Assembly (NCBI RefSeq): GCF_937910895.1
Contig: NZ_CALEMI010000097.1
Location: forward strand, 1 to 37,269
Direction: 5' to 3'
From: an uncultured Dokdonia sp.
GTDB lineage: Bacteria > Bacteroidota > Bacteroidia > Flavobacteriales > Flavobacteriaceae
DNA length: 37,269 nucleotides
Made by a program: the position numbers and the translations under genes. The notes below the pieces were generated by a model. It was not told the origin of the DNA. It did not search any database and was given only the letters and a program-made list of their open reading frames with translations. Numbering within the stretch: the stretch's first letter is position 1; each line of letters starts with the position of its first letter. Of the stretch, positions 8,488-16,041 are shown one piece after another.

Positions 8488-10098
8488 TTGAAAACAGTTA
8501 TACGCTATATCATTTTTACAATCCTAGGAACTGCTACCATTTGGGCACAAGAAGATCGTTTTTATATTCGATCTATAGATGAGCAAATAGAAATTCCTCT
8601 AACGACCGAAGATTCTGTAGTTACTTATACAGGTACGCATCAAAAATTAAAATCGCTTTTTAAGAAACACCGTGTGAAAGTATTTAGAAAAGGATTCAAA
8701 TATGCCGAACGCGATAAATTAAAACGCACCTATTTTGTCATTGCAGATAGCCCCAATTTCCAAAAAGCATTGTTAGAAGAAGTATCAGACATTTTTGAAT
8801 TTGGCGAAAGCCTACTTCCAGAAAACCTTAAGATATATGAACCTAATGATTATGGTACCACAAGTACGATAGGAAAAAATCTAGGAATACAGGCAAATCT
8901 GGATTATTATGATTTTTTAGGTGTTCCAGAAGCTTGGTATTATACAAAAGGGAGTAGAGATGTTATTGTAGGAATTTCTGATGGATATATAGATCCAGAA
9001 GACCCTGAATTTGCGGGAAGAACCACCGTCATAAAAAAAAGCTCGCATTCTAAAGGACACGGGTTTGCTGTGGCTGCAACGGCTGTTGGTCAGGGAGATA
9101 ATGGACACGGAATCGTTGGTATTTGTTACAATTGTAGCATTTATACAACTACGTATGGAGATTTTAAATTTTTAAATCAATTACTAGAATTATCAAGAGC
9201 GGGTGCCAAAGTAATTAATTGTAGCTGGGGAGGTACGCGGTATTATGAAACAGCCCAAGAAACCATTAATGAAATGAGAGACAACGGGACGGTCATTGTT
9301 GCTGTGCCGCACAACCCTTCTTTTAATGTTACTAAAGGAAAAATACCTCGATATCCTGGTGCTTATGAGCATGTAATTTCTGTAGGAAGTGTGCAACACA
9401 GATTTGATGATCCTTCCGAAACGCTACATACCACCGAAAAAGGAGATCTTTATGCCATAGGTCTAAAATATTACGTAGGACGTGCGGTAGGGCTTAAAGG
9501 AAATGATGTTAAAGGTGACCAATTTATTTATCAAGCATCTACAAACAACTTAGATCCCTACGTAGATATTCTAGCACCTGGAAATTTTATATTCAGGTAT
9601 AATAAATATCTGGAAACAGGAGATATCTTGTATAATGAAATAGAAAAAACATCGCCTGCAGCACCACTTGTTACAGGAACTATCGGGCTTATGTTCTCTG
9701 TCAATCCCTGTCTTTCTGTAGACGAAATCAATAGTATGATAAAGTTAACAGCAACAAACATAGATACTATAAAAGCCAATGCTCCTTTTAAAGGAATGTA
9801 TGGCGCTGGAAGTTTACATACAGGGCGTGCTGTCAAAATGAGTTATAATATGCTTCAACCCGAGTTGTATACAGTCATTGAAAATCAAAATTTCAGTCGA
9901 TGGAAATTTACCTTAGAAGCTCCTTATCAACTAAAAATCAAAAATCAAAAATTCACAGATAGTGTCTCTGTCAATTTTACTGCAAAAAATGAAATTCTAA
10001 TTGAAAATGAAACTGTACTTTTGCCTGACGAAAATGGAGAAATACTATTAAAAATTAATCCAGAAGCTTCGTATAACTGCAAAGAAATTAAAGAATGA
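8488..10098 (+). CDS. Secreted subtilisin-like (S8) serine peptidase
   Basis: 536 residues starting at TTG. The TTG is chosen because it directly begins a clean signal peptide (KTVIRYIIFTILGTATIWAQ) and lies 4 bases after the previous stop. Residues about 22-110 look like a prodomain. The catalytic triad is present in unusual contexts: Asp165 in VGISDGYID, His191 in GHGFAVAATAVG, and Ser389 in TSPAAPLVTG; Asn276 or a neighbour would form the oxyanion hole. The usual D-T/S-G, HGTHVAG and GTSMAAP motifs are therefore degenerate but retain the catalytic residues. Residues about 450-530 form a beta-rich tail without an evident type IX sorting signature. It overlaps prmA by ATGA, an odd coupling of a secreted protease with a ribosomal methyltransferase gene. 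Confidence 0.85.
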   Translation: MKTVIRYIIFTILGTATIWAQEDRFYIRSIDEQIEIPLTTEDSVVTYTGTHQKLKSLFKKHRVKVFRKGFKYAERDKLKRTYFVIADSPNFQKALLEEVSDIFEFGESLLPENLKIYEPNDYGTTSTIGKNLGIQANLDYYDFLGVPEAWYYTKGSRDVIVGISDGYIDPEDPEFAGRTTVIKKSSHSKGHGFAVAATAVGQGDNGHGIVGICYNCSIYTTTYGDFKFLNQLLELSRAGAKVINCSWGGTRYYETAQETINEMRDNGTVIVAVPHNPSFNVTKGKIPRYPGAYEHVISVGSVQHRFDDPSETLHTTEKGDLYAIGLKYYVGRAVGLKGNDVKGDQFIYQASTNNLDPYVDILAPGNFIFRYNKYLETGDILYNEIEKTSPAAPLVTGTIGLMFSVNPCLSVDEINSMIKLTATNIDTIKANAPFKGMYGAGSLHTGRAVKMSYNMLQPELYTVIENQNFSRWKFTLEAPYQLKIKNQKFTDSVSVNFTAKNEILIENETVLLPDENGEILLKINPEASYNCKEIKE

Positions 10099-10961
10099 CA
10101 CCCATCTATTTAGGATATACCTTCACTGTACAACCACTTGCTCCTGCTACAGAAATATTAATAGCAGAGCTAGGCTATGCGGGCTTTGAAAGTTTTACAG
10201 AAACAGCCACTGGAGTGATCGCATATATCCAAAAAGAAGAGGCTTTTCCTAACAATACGCCTGTTCATTTTGAAAGTCTGCTCAATGACATTCAAATTCT
10301 ACAGTCTGATGAGTTTGAGATTTCATATACTGCTGAAGAAATTGAGCAAGTCAATTGGAATGAACAATGGGAGAAAAATTTTGATCCCATTGAAGTAGAT
10401 GGGCGTTGCGCGGTGAGAGCTCCTTTTCATGAAAAAACTGATGTTGAATTTGATATTATTATTGAACCCAAAATGTCATTTGGAACAGGTCATCACGAGA
10501 CCACACACATGATGATAAAACACCTACTCAAACTAGATGTGACCAATAAAAAAACATTGGATATGGGCTGTGGCACAGGAATTCTTGCAATTCTTGCGGA
10601 AATGAAGGGCGCACATCCCATAGATGCTATTGACATTGACAATTGGTGTTACCTCAACTCCGTAGAAAATGCTGAACGTAATAATTGTCATCATATTACT
10701 GTATATGAAGGAGATGCATCTTTACTTAAAGGAAAAGAATACGAGGTTATTATAGCAAACATTAACAGAAACATCTTATTACAAGATATCCCTATGTATG
10801 CACACTGTCTTTCATCAAATGGAATTTTATTAGTTAGTGGTTTTTATATAGACGATATTGCATTAATTACAGAAATATGCAATGAAAACGAACTTTATTT
10901 CGTTGGTAATTATGAACGTAATAATTGGGTTGCTTGTAAATTTGAAAAAAGAGAATCCTAA
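10095..10961 (+). CDS. prmA: Ribosomal protein L11 methyltransferase
   Basis: PrmA trimethylates ribosomal protein L11 using S-adenosylmethionine. The 288-residue protein has an N-terminal substrate-recognition domain (about 1-100, with VNWNEQWEKNFDPI) and a Rossmann methyltransferase domain. The family signature MSFGTGHHETTHMMI lies at about 127-141, SAM-binding motif I DMGCGTGILAI at about 156-166, and IIANINRNIL later corresponds to the NIL/NPP-like motif IV. The start overlaps the subtilase stop by ATGA. Confidence 0.95.
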   Translation: MTPIYLGYTFTVQPLAPATEILIAELGYAGFESFTETATGVIAYIQKEEAFPNNTPVHFESLLNDIQILQSDEFEISYTAEEIEQVNWNEQWEKNFDPIEVDGRCAVRAPFHEKTDVEFDIIIEPKMSFGTGHHETTHMMIKHLLKLDVTNKKTLDMGCGTGILAILAEMKGAHPIDAIDIDNWCYLNSVENAERNNCHHITVYEGDASLLKGKEYEVIIANINRNILLQDIPMYAHCLSSNGILLVSGFYIDDIALITEICNENELYFVGNYERNNWVACKFEKRES

Positions 10962-11040
10962 CTTTTATGTTATAATGTGCTACTATTTTTAATTAGTAAG
11001 CAATAAATTTTGTAAATTTCTATTTAAAAAGTATACTCAA

Positions 11041-11316
11041 ATGAGTACAAAAGAAAAATATCAAGAAGACCTTGACGTCTTGACAGAAGAACAAAAGCAA
11101 CACGAGATTGTTCTCTACAATGATGAAGTAAACACATTTGATCATGTTATCAACTGCCTCATAGGCGCTTGCGATCATACCGAAGAACAAGCACATCAAT
11201 GCTCTCTCATTGTTCATTATAAAGGAAAATGTACAGTAAAAACAGGAGATTATGATGATCTTGAACCTAGATGTTCCAAACTTTTACAAGCAGGTCTAAG
11301 CGCTGAAATCGTATAG
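11041..11316 (+). CDS. clpS: ATP-dependent Clp protease adaptor
   Basis: ClpS delivers N-degron substrates to a ClpA/ClpC-ClpP protease. The 91-residue length is typical. The core HEIVLYNDEVNTFDHVI carries the conserved N-D-x-x-x-T-F/M segment of the N-end-rule pocket, followed by CDHTEEQAHQCSLIVHYKGKCTVKTG, matching the HxxG-like face, and an LSAEIV end. Flavobacterial genomes commonly place clpS just after prmA, as here. An AT-rich 79-bp gap precedes it; a near-consensus TAAATTTTG there is one base too long for the -7 element. Confidence 0.93.
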   Translation: MSTKEKYQEDLDVLTEEQKQHEIVLYNDEVNTFDHVINCLIGACDHTEEQAHQCSLIVHYKGKCTVKTGDYDDLEPRCSKLLQAGLSAEIV

Positions 11317-11372
11317 TCAGCAGGCTTTCTATAAATACTTGCCTATAACATTCAATTTTAATCTAAAAACTA

Positions 11373-11403
11373 TTGCGCTCCCGTAGCGCTTTTGTTACTT
11401 TTG
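11373..11403 (+). promoter_or_regulatory. Promoter of sucC (TTG-N20-TACTTTTG)
   Basis: TTG at 11373-11375 and TACTTTTG at 11396-11403 are spaced by 20 bases, an exact match to the flavobacterial -33/-7 consensus, 35 bases before the sucC start. The spacer holds the inverted repeat GCGCT-cccgt-AGCGC (11375-11389), followed by TTTTG. The repeat could be an operator or part of a terminator for clpS. Confidence 0.75.
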
Positions 11404-11438
11404 CACAGCACAAATTAAGCACCATATAAAAAGGCATT

Positions 11439-12629
11439 ATGAATCTACACGAGTATCAAGGAAAAGAAATGTTAGCAAGTTTTGGCGTACGTATCCAGAG
11501 AGGTATTGTTGCCACTACACCTGCAGAAGCTGTTGCTGCTGCAAAAAAACTTACTGAAGACACTGGAACAGGTTGGCACGTTATAAAAGCACAAGTTCAC
11601 GCTGGTGGTCGTGGTAAAGGTGGTGGTGTAAAACTCGCCAAAAGTCTTGAGCAAGTAGAAGAAATTGCTGGTCAAATTATAGGGATGAATCTTGTGACTC
11701 CGCAAACTAGTGCAGAAGGCAAAAAAGTACACCAAGTACTTGTTGCAGAAGACGTATACTACCCTGGAGATCATGAACCCGAAGAATACTATATGTCAGT
11801 TCTTTTAAATAGAGCTACAGGTCGTAATATGATCATGTATTCTACAGAAGGAGGAATGGATATTGAAACGGTTGCCGAAGAAACACCACATCTTATTTTT
11901 ACGGAGGAAATAAATCCTGCAACTGGATTATTAGGCTTCCAAGCACGTAAAATTGCCTTTAACCTTGGATTAAGCGGTACTGCTTTTAAAGAAATGACAA
12001 AATTTGTTGCTTCTTTATACAAAGCCTATGTAGAGACAGATAGTTCTTTATTTGAAATCAATCCTGTACTTAAAACAAGTGACGATAAAATTATGGCAGT
12101 AGATGCTAAAGTGACTTTAGATGAAAACGCACTTTTCCGTCATAAGGATCTAGCCGCATTACGTGATGAGCGTGAAGAAAATGCTGTAGAAGTAGAAGCG
12201 AAAGCTGTAGGACTTAATTACGTAGACTTAGATGGTAATGTAGGATGTATGGTAAATGGTGCAGGACTTGCTATGGCAACGATGGATCTTATCAAACAAG
12301 CGGGCGGAGAGCCTGCAAACTTCCTTGATGTAGGAGGTACCGCAGATGCCGAACGTGTGGAGATCGCATTTGATCTTATTCTTAAAGATCCTAATGTAAA
12401 AGCCATCCTCGTAAACATATTCGGAGGGATTGTTCGTTGTGATCGTGTTGCGCAAGGAATTGTAGATGCCTATAAAAATATGGGGAATATCTCAGTTCCT
12501 ATCATTGTTCGTTTACAAGGAACTAATGCAGATATTGCAAAAGAATTAATAGACAATAGCGGTCTTGATGTACAAAGTGCTACCGAATTTCAAGAAGCTG
12601 CAGATAAAGTTCAGGCGGTTTTAGCATAA
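11439..12629 (+). CDS. sucC: Succinyl-CoA ligase, ADP/GDP-forming, beta subunit
   Basis: The beta subunit of succinyl-CoA synthetase, which makes ATP or GTP in the citric acid cycle. The 396 residues match the family. The start MNLHEYQGKEMLASFGV is the ATP-grasp signature. HVIKAQVHAGGRGKGGGVKLA binds nucleotide, SLFEINPVLKT and VDAKVTLDENALFRH follow, and the C-terminal ligase-CoA domain shows GCMVNGAGLAMATMDL, PANFLDVGG and ILVNIFGGIVRCD. The alpha subunit gene sucD is not adjacent, which is common in Flavobacteriia. A good promoter precedes it and a strong terminator follows, so it is probably a single-gene transcript. Confidence 0.97.
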   Translation: MNLHEYQGKEMLASFGVRIQRGIVATTPAEAVAAAKKLTEDTGTGWHVIKAQVHAGGRGKGGGVKLAKSLEQVEEIAGQIIGMNLVTPQTSAEGKKVHQVLVAEDVYYPGDHEPEEYYMSVLLNRATGRNMIMYSTEGGMDIETVAEETPHLIFTEEINPATGLLGFQARKIAFNLGLSGTAFKEMTKFVASLYKAYVETDSSLFEINPVLKTSDDKIMAVDAKVTLDENALFRHKDLAALRDEREENAVEVEAKAVGLNYVDLDGNVGCMVNGAGLAMATMDLIKQAGGEPANFLDVGGTADAERVEIAFDLILKDPNVKAILVNIFGGIVRCDRVAQGIVDAYKNMGNISVPIIVRLQGTNADIAKELIDNSGLDVQSATEFQEAADKVQAVLA

Positions 12630-12650
12630 ACTATTCTTTACAAGAATAAT

Positions 12651-12694
12651 AAAAGCTCTTTTAGCGTAACGCGTTAAAAGAGCTTTTTGATTTT
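12651..12694 (+). terminator. Intrinsic terminator after sucC
   Basis: A 13-bp perfect stem, AAAAGCTCTTTTA at 12651-12663 and TAAAAGAGCTTTT at 12675-12687, with an 11-base loop. It is followed by TGATTTT and lies 22 bases after the sucC stop. The A-rich left side would also allow some termination on the minus strand. Confidence 0.9.
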
Positions 12695-12751
12695 AAGATC
12701 TTAAGCAGCTATATCACTAGATCTTAATTTCAATTTTAAAGATATTTCTTA

Positions 12752-12767
12752 CGCTTTCGCGAAAGCG
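12752..12767. repeat. CGCTTTCGCGAAAGCG palindrome, copy 2 (intergenic)
   Basis: A full 16-bp copy, flanked by ttA and TAc so that symmetry extends to TACGCTTT..AAAGCGTA with one-base imperfection at the edges. It sits between the sucC terminator and the GTTAA repeat array, 140 bases before the next gene. Confidence 0.95.
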
Positions 12768-12788
12768 TACCCTAACAATTACCCGATT

Positions 12789-12824
12789 GTTAACTACCGT
12801 TAATGATCGTTAAACAATGGTTAA
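12789..12824. promoter_or_regulatory. Four phased GTTAA direct repeats
   Basis: GTTAA begins at 12789, 12799, 12809 and 12820, with spacings of 10, 10 and 11 bases, close to one helical turn. All units therefore face the same side of DNA. The array lies 83-118 bases upstream of the small periplasmic protein gene at 12907, a position suited to a transcription activator or repressor. The remainder of 12695-12906 shows no clear TAnnTTTG element. Confidence 0.6.
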
Positions 12825-12906
12825 ATAGCACCTGCGCTTGTAACGAAGTATAATAAGAGGGCGTCTGTTAGGTATATCAATCTTTTAATCTTTAAAAACG
12901 AATCGT

Positions 12907-13248
12907 ATGAAAAATCTAAAAATTTATGTAGTCGCCATTTTAATGGCCGTAGGAACAACGGTATCTGCAAACACAATTACTCCAAAAAAGGACAGTAAAA
13001 AAAGTGTAGATGTCACTACTCAAATCGCCGAACTTCTTAAAAACCCAGAAATGGTCATCAATGAAGATATCGAGGCAACAGTTACTTTTACAGTCAATGA
13101 CAAAAAGGAACTTGTCGTGATTAATGTAGAAAGCAAAAATGAAACTGTAGGTGCATTTATTAAAAGCAGACTTAATTACAAAAAATTAAGCGTCACAAAA
13201 ACTGGAGATGAATGGGTCGTGCCAATACGCATTATCCCTTCAGCTTAA
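12907..13248 (+). CDS. Small periplasmic/secreted protein, unknown function
   Basis: 113 residues with a signal peptide (MKNLKIYVVAILMAVGTTVSA) and a mature part of about 92 residues. The mature part is a single alpha-beta module: a helix (TTQIAELLKNPEMV), a strand pair (EATVTFTVNDKKELVVINVES) and VGAFIKSRLNYKKL. I recognise a common family of small flavobacterial exported proteins whose layout recalls the TonB C-terminal or STN fold, but no established function. It is flanked by its own upstream regulatory region and a downstream terminator, so it is probably monocistronic. Phased GTTAA repeats upstream hint at regulated expression. Confidence 0.75.
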   Translation: MKNLKIYVVAILMAVGTTVSANTITPKKDSKKSVDVTTQIAELLKNPEMVINEDIEATVTFTVNDKKELVVINVESKNETVGAFIKSRLNYKKLSVTKTGDEWVVPIRIIPSA

Positions 13249-13270
13249 TCACCTTTAGGGATATTTATTT

Positions 13271-13303
13271 AAACCGAGTCATATTTTATGATTCGGTTTT
13301 TTT
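13271..13303 (+). terminator. Intrinsic terminator after the small periplasmic protein gene
   Basis: The stem AAACCGAGTCAT (13271-13282) pairs with ATGATTCGGTTT (13288-13299) through one G-T pair around a 5-base loop, and a run of T residues follows immediately. Confidence 0.88.
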
Positions 13304-13339
13304 ATGTTAAAAATCTATCTCCGATGATCACATACATTT

Positions 13340-13369
13340 TTGAATTAGTCTATGGCTAATTTACTTTTG
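13340..13369 (+). promoter_or_regulatory. Promoter of the DUF4105 gene (TTG-N19-TACTTTTG)
   Basis: TTG at 13340-13342 and TACTTTTG at 13362-13369 are spaced by 19 bases. The -7 octamer is identical to the sucC one. Transcription should begin near 13375, which excludes the upstream ATG at 13352 and supports the ATG at 13391. Confidence 0.75.
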
Positions 13370-13390
13370 CTTACTATCTTTAGTCCTGTT

Positions 13391-14602
13391 ATGAAGCACC
13401 TTTTTTTAAAACACCTTTTTTTAGCTTTCTTCTGTATGATATTACATACAGTTCGAGCTCAAAACAACACCATACAACTTTCTAGTGAAGCCGAAATAAG
13501 TCTTATCACGATAGGTCCTGGTCCAGAATTATATGATTCATTTGGACATACGGCTATCCGAGTAAAAGACCCAAGGCGAAATATAGACTGGGTATTTAAT
13601 TATGGTCGTTTTAACTTCAATACACCCAACTTCTATATGAAGTTTGCAAGAGGTCAACTTTTATATACGTTATGGGTGACTCCTTTTGATGAATTTATTG
13701 AAGATTACAAAGTTCAGCGTCGGTGGGTAAAAGAACAAATACTGGCATTAGATACACAAGATAAAAAGCTCTTTTTTGATTTTTTAAAAAATAACGCAAA
13801 AGATGAGAATAGAGAATATCTCTATGATTTCTTTTTTGACAATTGTGCGACACGACCTTTGGATGCGCTTAAAAGTGTTATGGGCAAACAATTAAAAATA
13901 GATTATAGTAGCTTCCCAGAAGGATTTACACATAGAGAACTTATACGTGACAATGTACATTGGAATACTTGGGGAATGGTAGGTATGGACATAGCCATAG
14001 GTTCTGTCACAGACAGACTTGCTACCAAAGAAGAATATGCTTTTCTACCAGAGTATTCGATGGAGGCTTTTGCAAATTCAACCATATCAGACGGAAATAC
14101 AAAAGAACCGTTGGTCTCAAAAGCAGAACCACTGTTTATTCCAGAAAAAGAGAATACCTATAAAGAATTATTTGTGATAAGTCCTATCGTTATTATAAGT
14201 CTCCTTTCTCTATTGTTACTCTATAAAACATATACCGATCATAAAAATGAACGTCCGCTAGGCTTTGTAGATGCGCTCGTTTTATTTTGTACAGGAATTA
14301 TAGGAATTCTTTTAGCATTTTTATGGTTTGGCACAGAACATACTACTACAAAATGGAACTATAATTTATTGTGGGCTTTCCCTTTTCATATCATTGCTAG
14401 TTTTGCAATTAGAAAAGTAGCTCCTCCACGATGGATATATCCGTATATGAAGCTTTCTGTAATTCTACTAGCATTACTAGGTTTTCATTGGATAATAGGA
14501 GTACAGCAATATGCGTACGCGCTTATCCCTTTATTCATTGCTTTGGCAGTTCGATATATGTATATGCTCAAAGTGATAAAGAAAAGTAGAATGACTGTTT
14601 AG
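13391..14602 (+). CDS. DUF4105 (Lnb N-terminal periplasmic domain) membrane protein
   Basis: 403 residues from the ATG at 13391, preferred over an in-frame ATG at 13352 because a consensus promoter -7 element lies at 13362-13369, between the two. A signal peptide (MKHLFLKHLFLAFFCMILHTVRAQ) precedes the periplasmic DUF4105 domain. That domain has ISLITIGPGPELYDSFGHTAIRVKDP, FNYGRFNF and the FFFDNCATRPLDAL motif, whose His, Asn and Cys residues recall papain-like or NlpC-type active sites. After about residue 265, five hydrophobic segments follow (VISPIVIISLLSLLLLY, ALVLFCTGIIGILLAFLWF and later), giving a C-terminal membrane bundle. The family is widespread in Bacteroidota without a settled function. 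Its end is only 9 bases from the convergent polysaccharide cluster. Confidence 0.85.
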   Translation: MKHLFLKHLFLAFFCMILHTVRAQNNTIQLSSEAEISLITIGPGPELYDSFGHTAIRVKDPRRNIDWVFNYGRFNFNTPNFYMKFARGQLLYTLWVTPFDEFIEDYKVQRRWVKEQILALDTQDKKLFFDFLKNNAKDENREYLYDFFFDNCATRPLDALKSVMGKQLKIDYSSFPEGFTHRELIRDNVHWNTWGMVGMDIAIGSVTDRLATKEEYAFLPEYSMEAFANSTISDGNTKEPLVSKAEPLFIPEKENTYKELFVISPIVIISLLSLLLLYKTYTDHKNERPLGFVDALVLFCTGIIGILLAFLWFGTEHTTTKWNYNLLWAFPFHIIASFAIRKVAPPRWIYPYMKLSVILLALLGFHWIIGVQQYAYALIPLFIALAVRYMYMLKVIKKSRMTV

Positions 14603-14611
14603 GAAAGCTAT

Positions 14612-16006
14612 TTATTGCCCTCTATAAAAAACAACTGTGCTAATAGTTTTTAGTACAATACTTAGGTCCATAAATAAGTTACGATGTTTTATATAATACA
14701 GATCATATTGGAGTTTTTCCAGCGCATCGTCTGTAGAGCTTCCGTAACTTCCCATGACTTGTGCCCATCCTGTTAAACCAGGTTTCACCACATGTCTTGT
14801 TTCATAAAATGGGATTTCTTCAGAAAGTTCTCTTACAAAAACTGGGCGTTCAGGTCTAGGCCCTATCACACTCATTTCGCCAAAAAGTACATTGAAAAAT
14901 TGTGGAATCTCATCAATTCGTGAACGTCTTAAAAATTTACCAAAACGAGTAATCCGAGTATCATTTTTTTGTGCCCACACAGCGCCATCCTTTTCTGCAT
15001 CTGTAATCATGGTGCGTAGCTTTATAATTTTAAATGCAATACCGTTTCGACCTATACGTGTTTGTGTATAAAATATTGGACCTCTATTACCTATGAGATT
15101 TCCTATTACAATAAGAGGAAAAATCACCATAAAAAAAGCGATTCCAGCAATTGCTGTGATGATATCAAATAATCTATGAAAAAGTTTATAAAACTTATTT
15201 TGGTTACTTCTACTAAAAGGGAAATAGCGATAAAAATCTTTATCTACATATTGTACAGGAATACGTTGTGTAATCTCTTCATATACCTGCATATATTCTC
15301 GTATAGAAAAACCAGACTCTAATAAATTGATGAGTTGTAAATACAAAGGTTTAGAGACCCCATCACTATAATCACTTGCAACAACTATTTCTGAAATTCC
15401 CTTTCTGGAAACGGTAAATGTCAAATCTTTAATGGGATATTCTTCTACTGCTTCTGGAACCTCTCCTACTCCTTTTGAACTATCAGTATTTATATAACCA
15501 ACAATTTTATAATTAGGATCGGCTCCTTCTAGGTTGTTTATAATCTGTTTGATATCAAATGAGTCACCGACAATCAACACTCTCTTATAAAAACGAGGAG
15601 ATGATATGAGTGTGATATACAACCATCTCCATAACAAAATCCCGAACGCCATTGCCAAGAAAAAATAAATAATCTGGAGTCTGTTTTCTGGAAGTTCTGG
15701 TGTATAGAAAGGAGTTAATAAATAAAATAATGCAGTGGCAGAGACGGTAAGAATGGTATTTTTTAGAATGGTTTGAAACTTAGAAGCCTGCTGTAAGTTA
15801 TACAGTTCAAACACAGTTCCAAAAATGCTCAAATAACCCGTTAATACAATAATCCACACCCAATTTTCTTGACTAATTTTAAAATAATCAAAATCAAAAA
15901 AATTACCAACCAATTGCAAACAAATAAGCACAAATACAGTATCCAGTATACGCAAAAGGACTTTTCTTTCAGAAATTTCAAAATGAATTACTGGTAATAG
16001 TGCCAT
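14612..16006 (-). CDS. Polyprenyl-phosphate sugar-1-phosphate transferase (WcaJ/WbaP type)
   Basis: Initiates lipid-linked polysaccharide synthesis by moving sugar-1-phosphate to undecaprenyl phosphate at the inner membrane. I start it at the ATG at 16006 (464 residues), just before MALLPVIHFEISERKVLLRILD. A longer frame reaches 16084 but would overlap the upstream gene and adds polar residues before the first helix. Four N-terminal membrane segments precede a CoA-binding-like Rossmann domain (RVLIVGDSFDIKQIINNL). The catalytic sugar transferase domain runs from about residue 270: a re-entrant helix, GPIFYTQTRIGRNGIAFKIIKLRTM, then FLRRSRIDEIPQFFNVLFGEMSVIGPRPE and KPGLTGWAQV. It is the last gene of the cluster and converges on the DUF4105 gene. 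The sugar is unknown. Confidence 0.93.
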   Translation of the reverse strand: MALLPVIHFEISERKVLLRILDTVFVLICLQLVGNFFDFDYFKISQENWVWIIVLTGYLSIFGTVFELYNLQQASKFQTILKNTILTVSATALFYLLTPFYTPELPENRLQIIYFFLAMAFGILLWRWLYITLISSPRFYKRVLIVGDSFDIKQIINNLEGADPNYKIVGYINTDSSKGVGEVPEAVEEYPIKDLTFTVSRKGISEIVVASDYSDGVSKPLYLQLINLLESGFSIREYMQVYEEITQRIPVQYVDKDFYRYFPFSRSNQNKFYKLFHRLFDIITAIAGIAFFMVIFPLIVIGNLIGNRGPIFYTQTRIGRNGIAFKIIKLRTMITDAEKDGAVWAQKNDTRITRFGKFLRRSRIDEIPQFFNVLFGEMSVIGPRPERPVFVRELSEEIPFYETRHVVKPGLTGWAQVMGSYGSSTDDALEKLQYDLYYIKHRNLFMDLSIVLKTISTVVFYRGQ

Positions 16007-16041
16007 ATAGGGGTTAGTTGCTGTAAATATATTACAATTTT

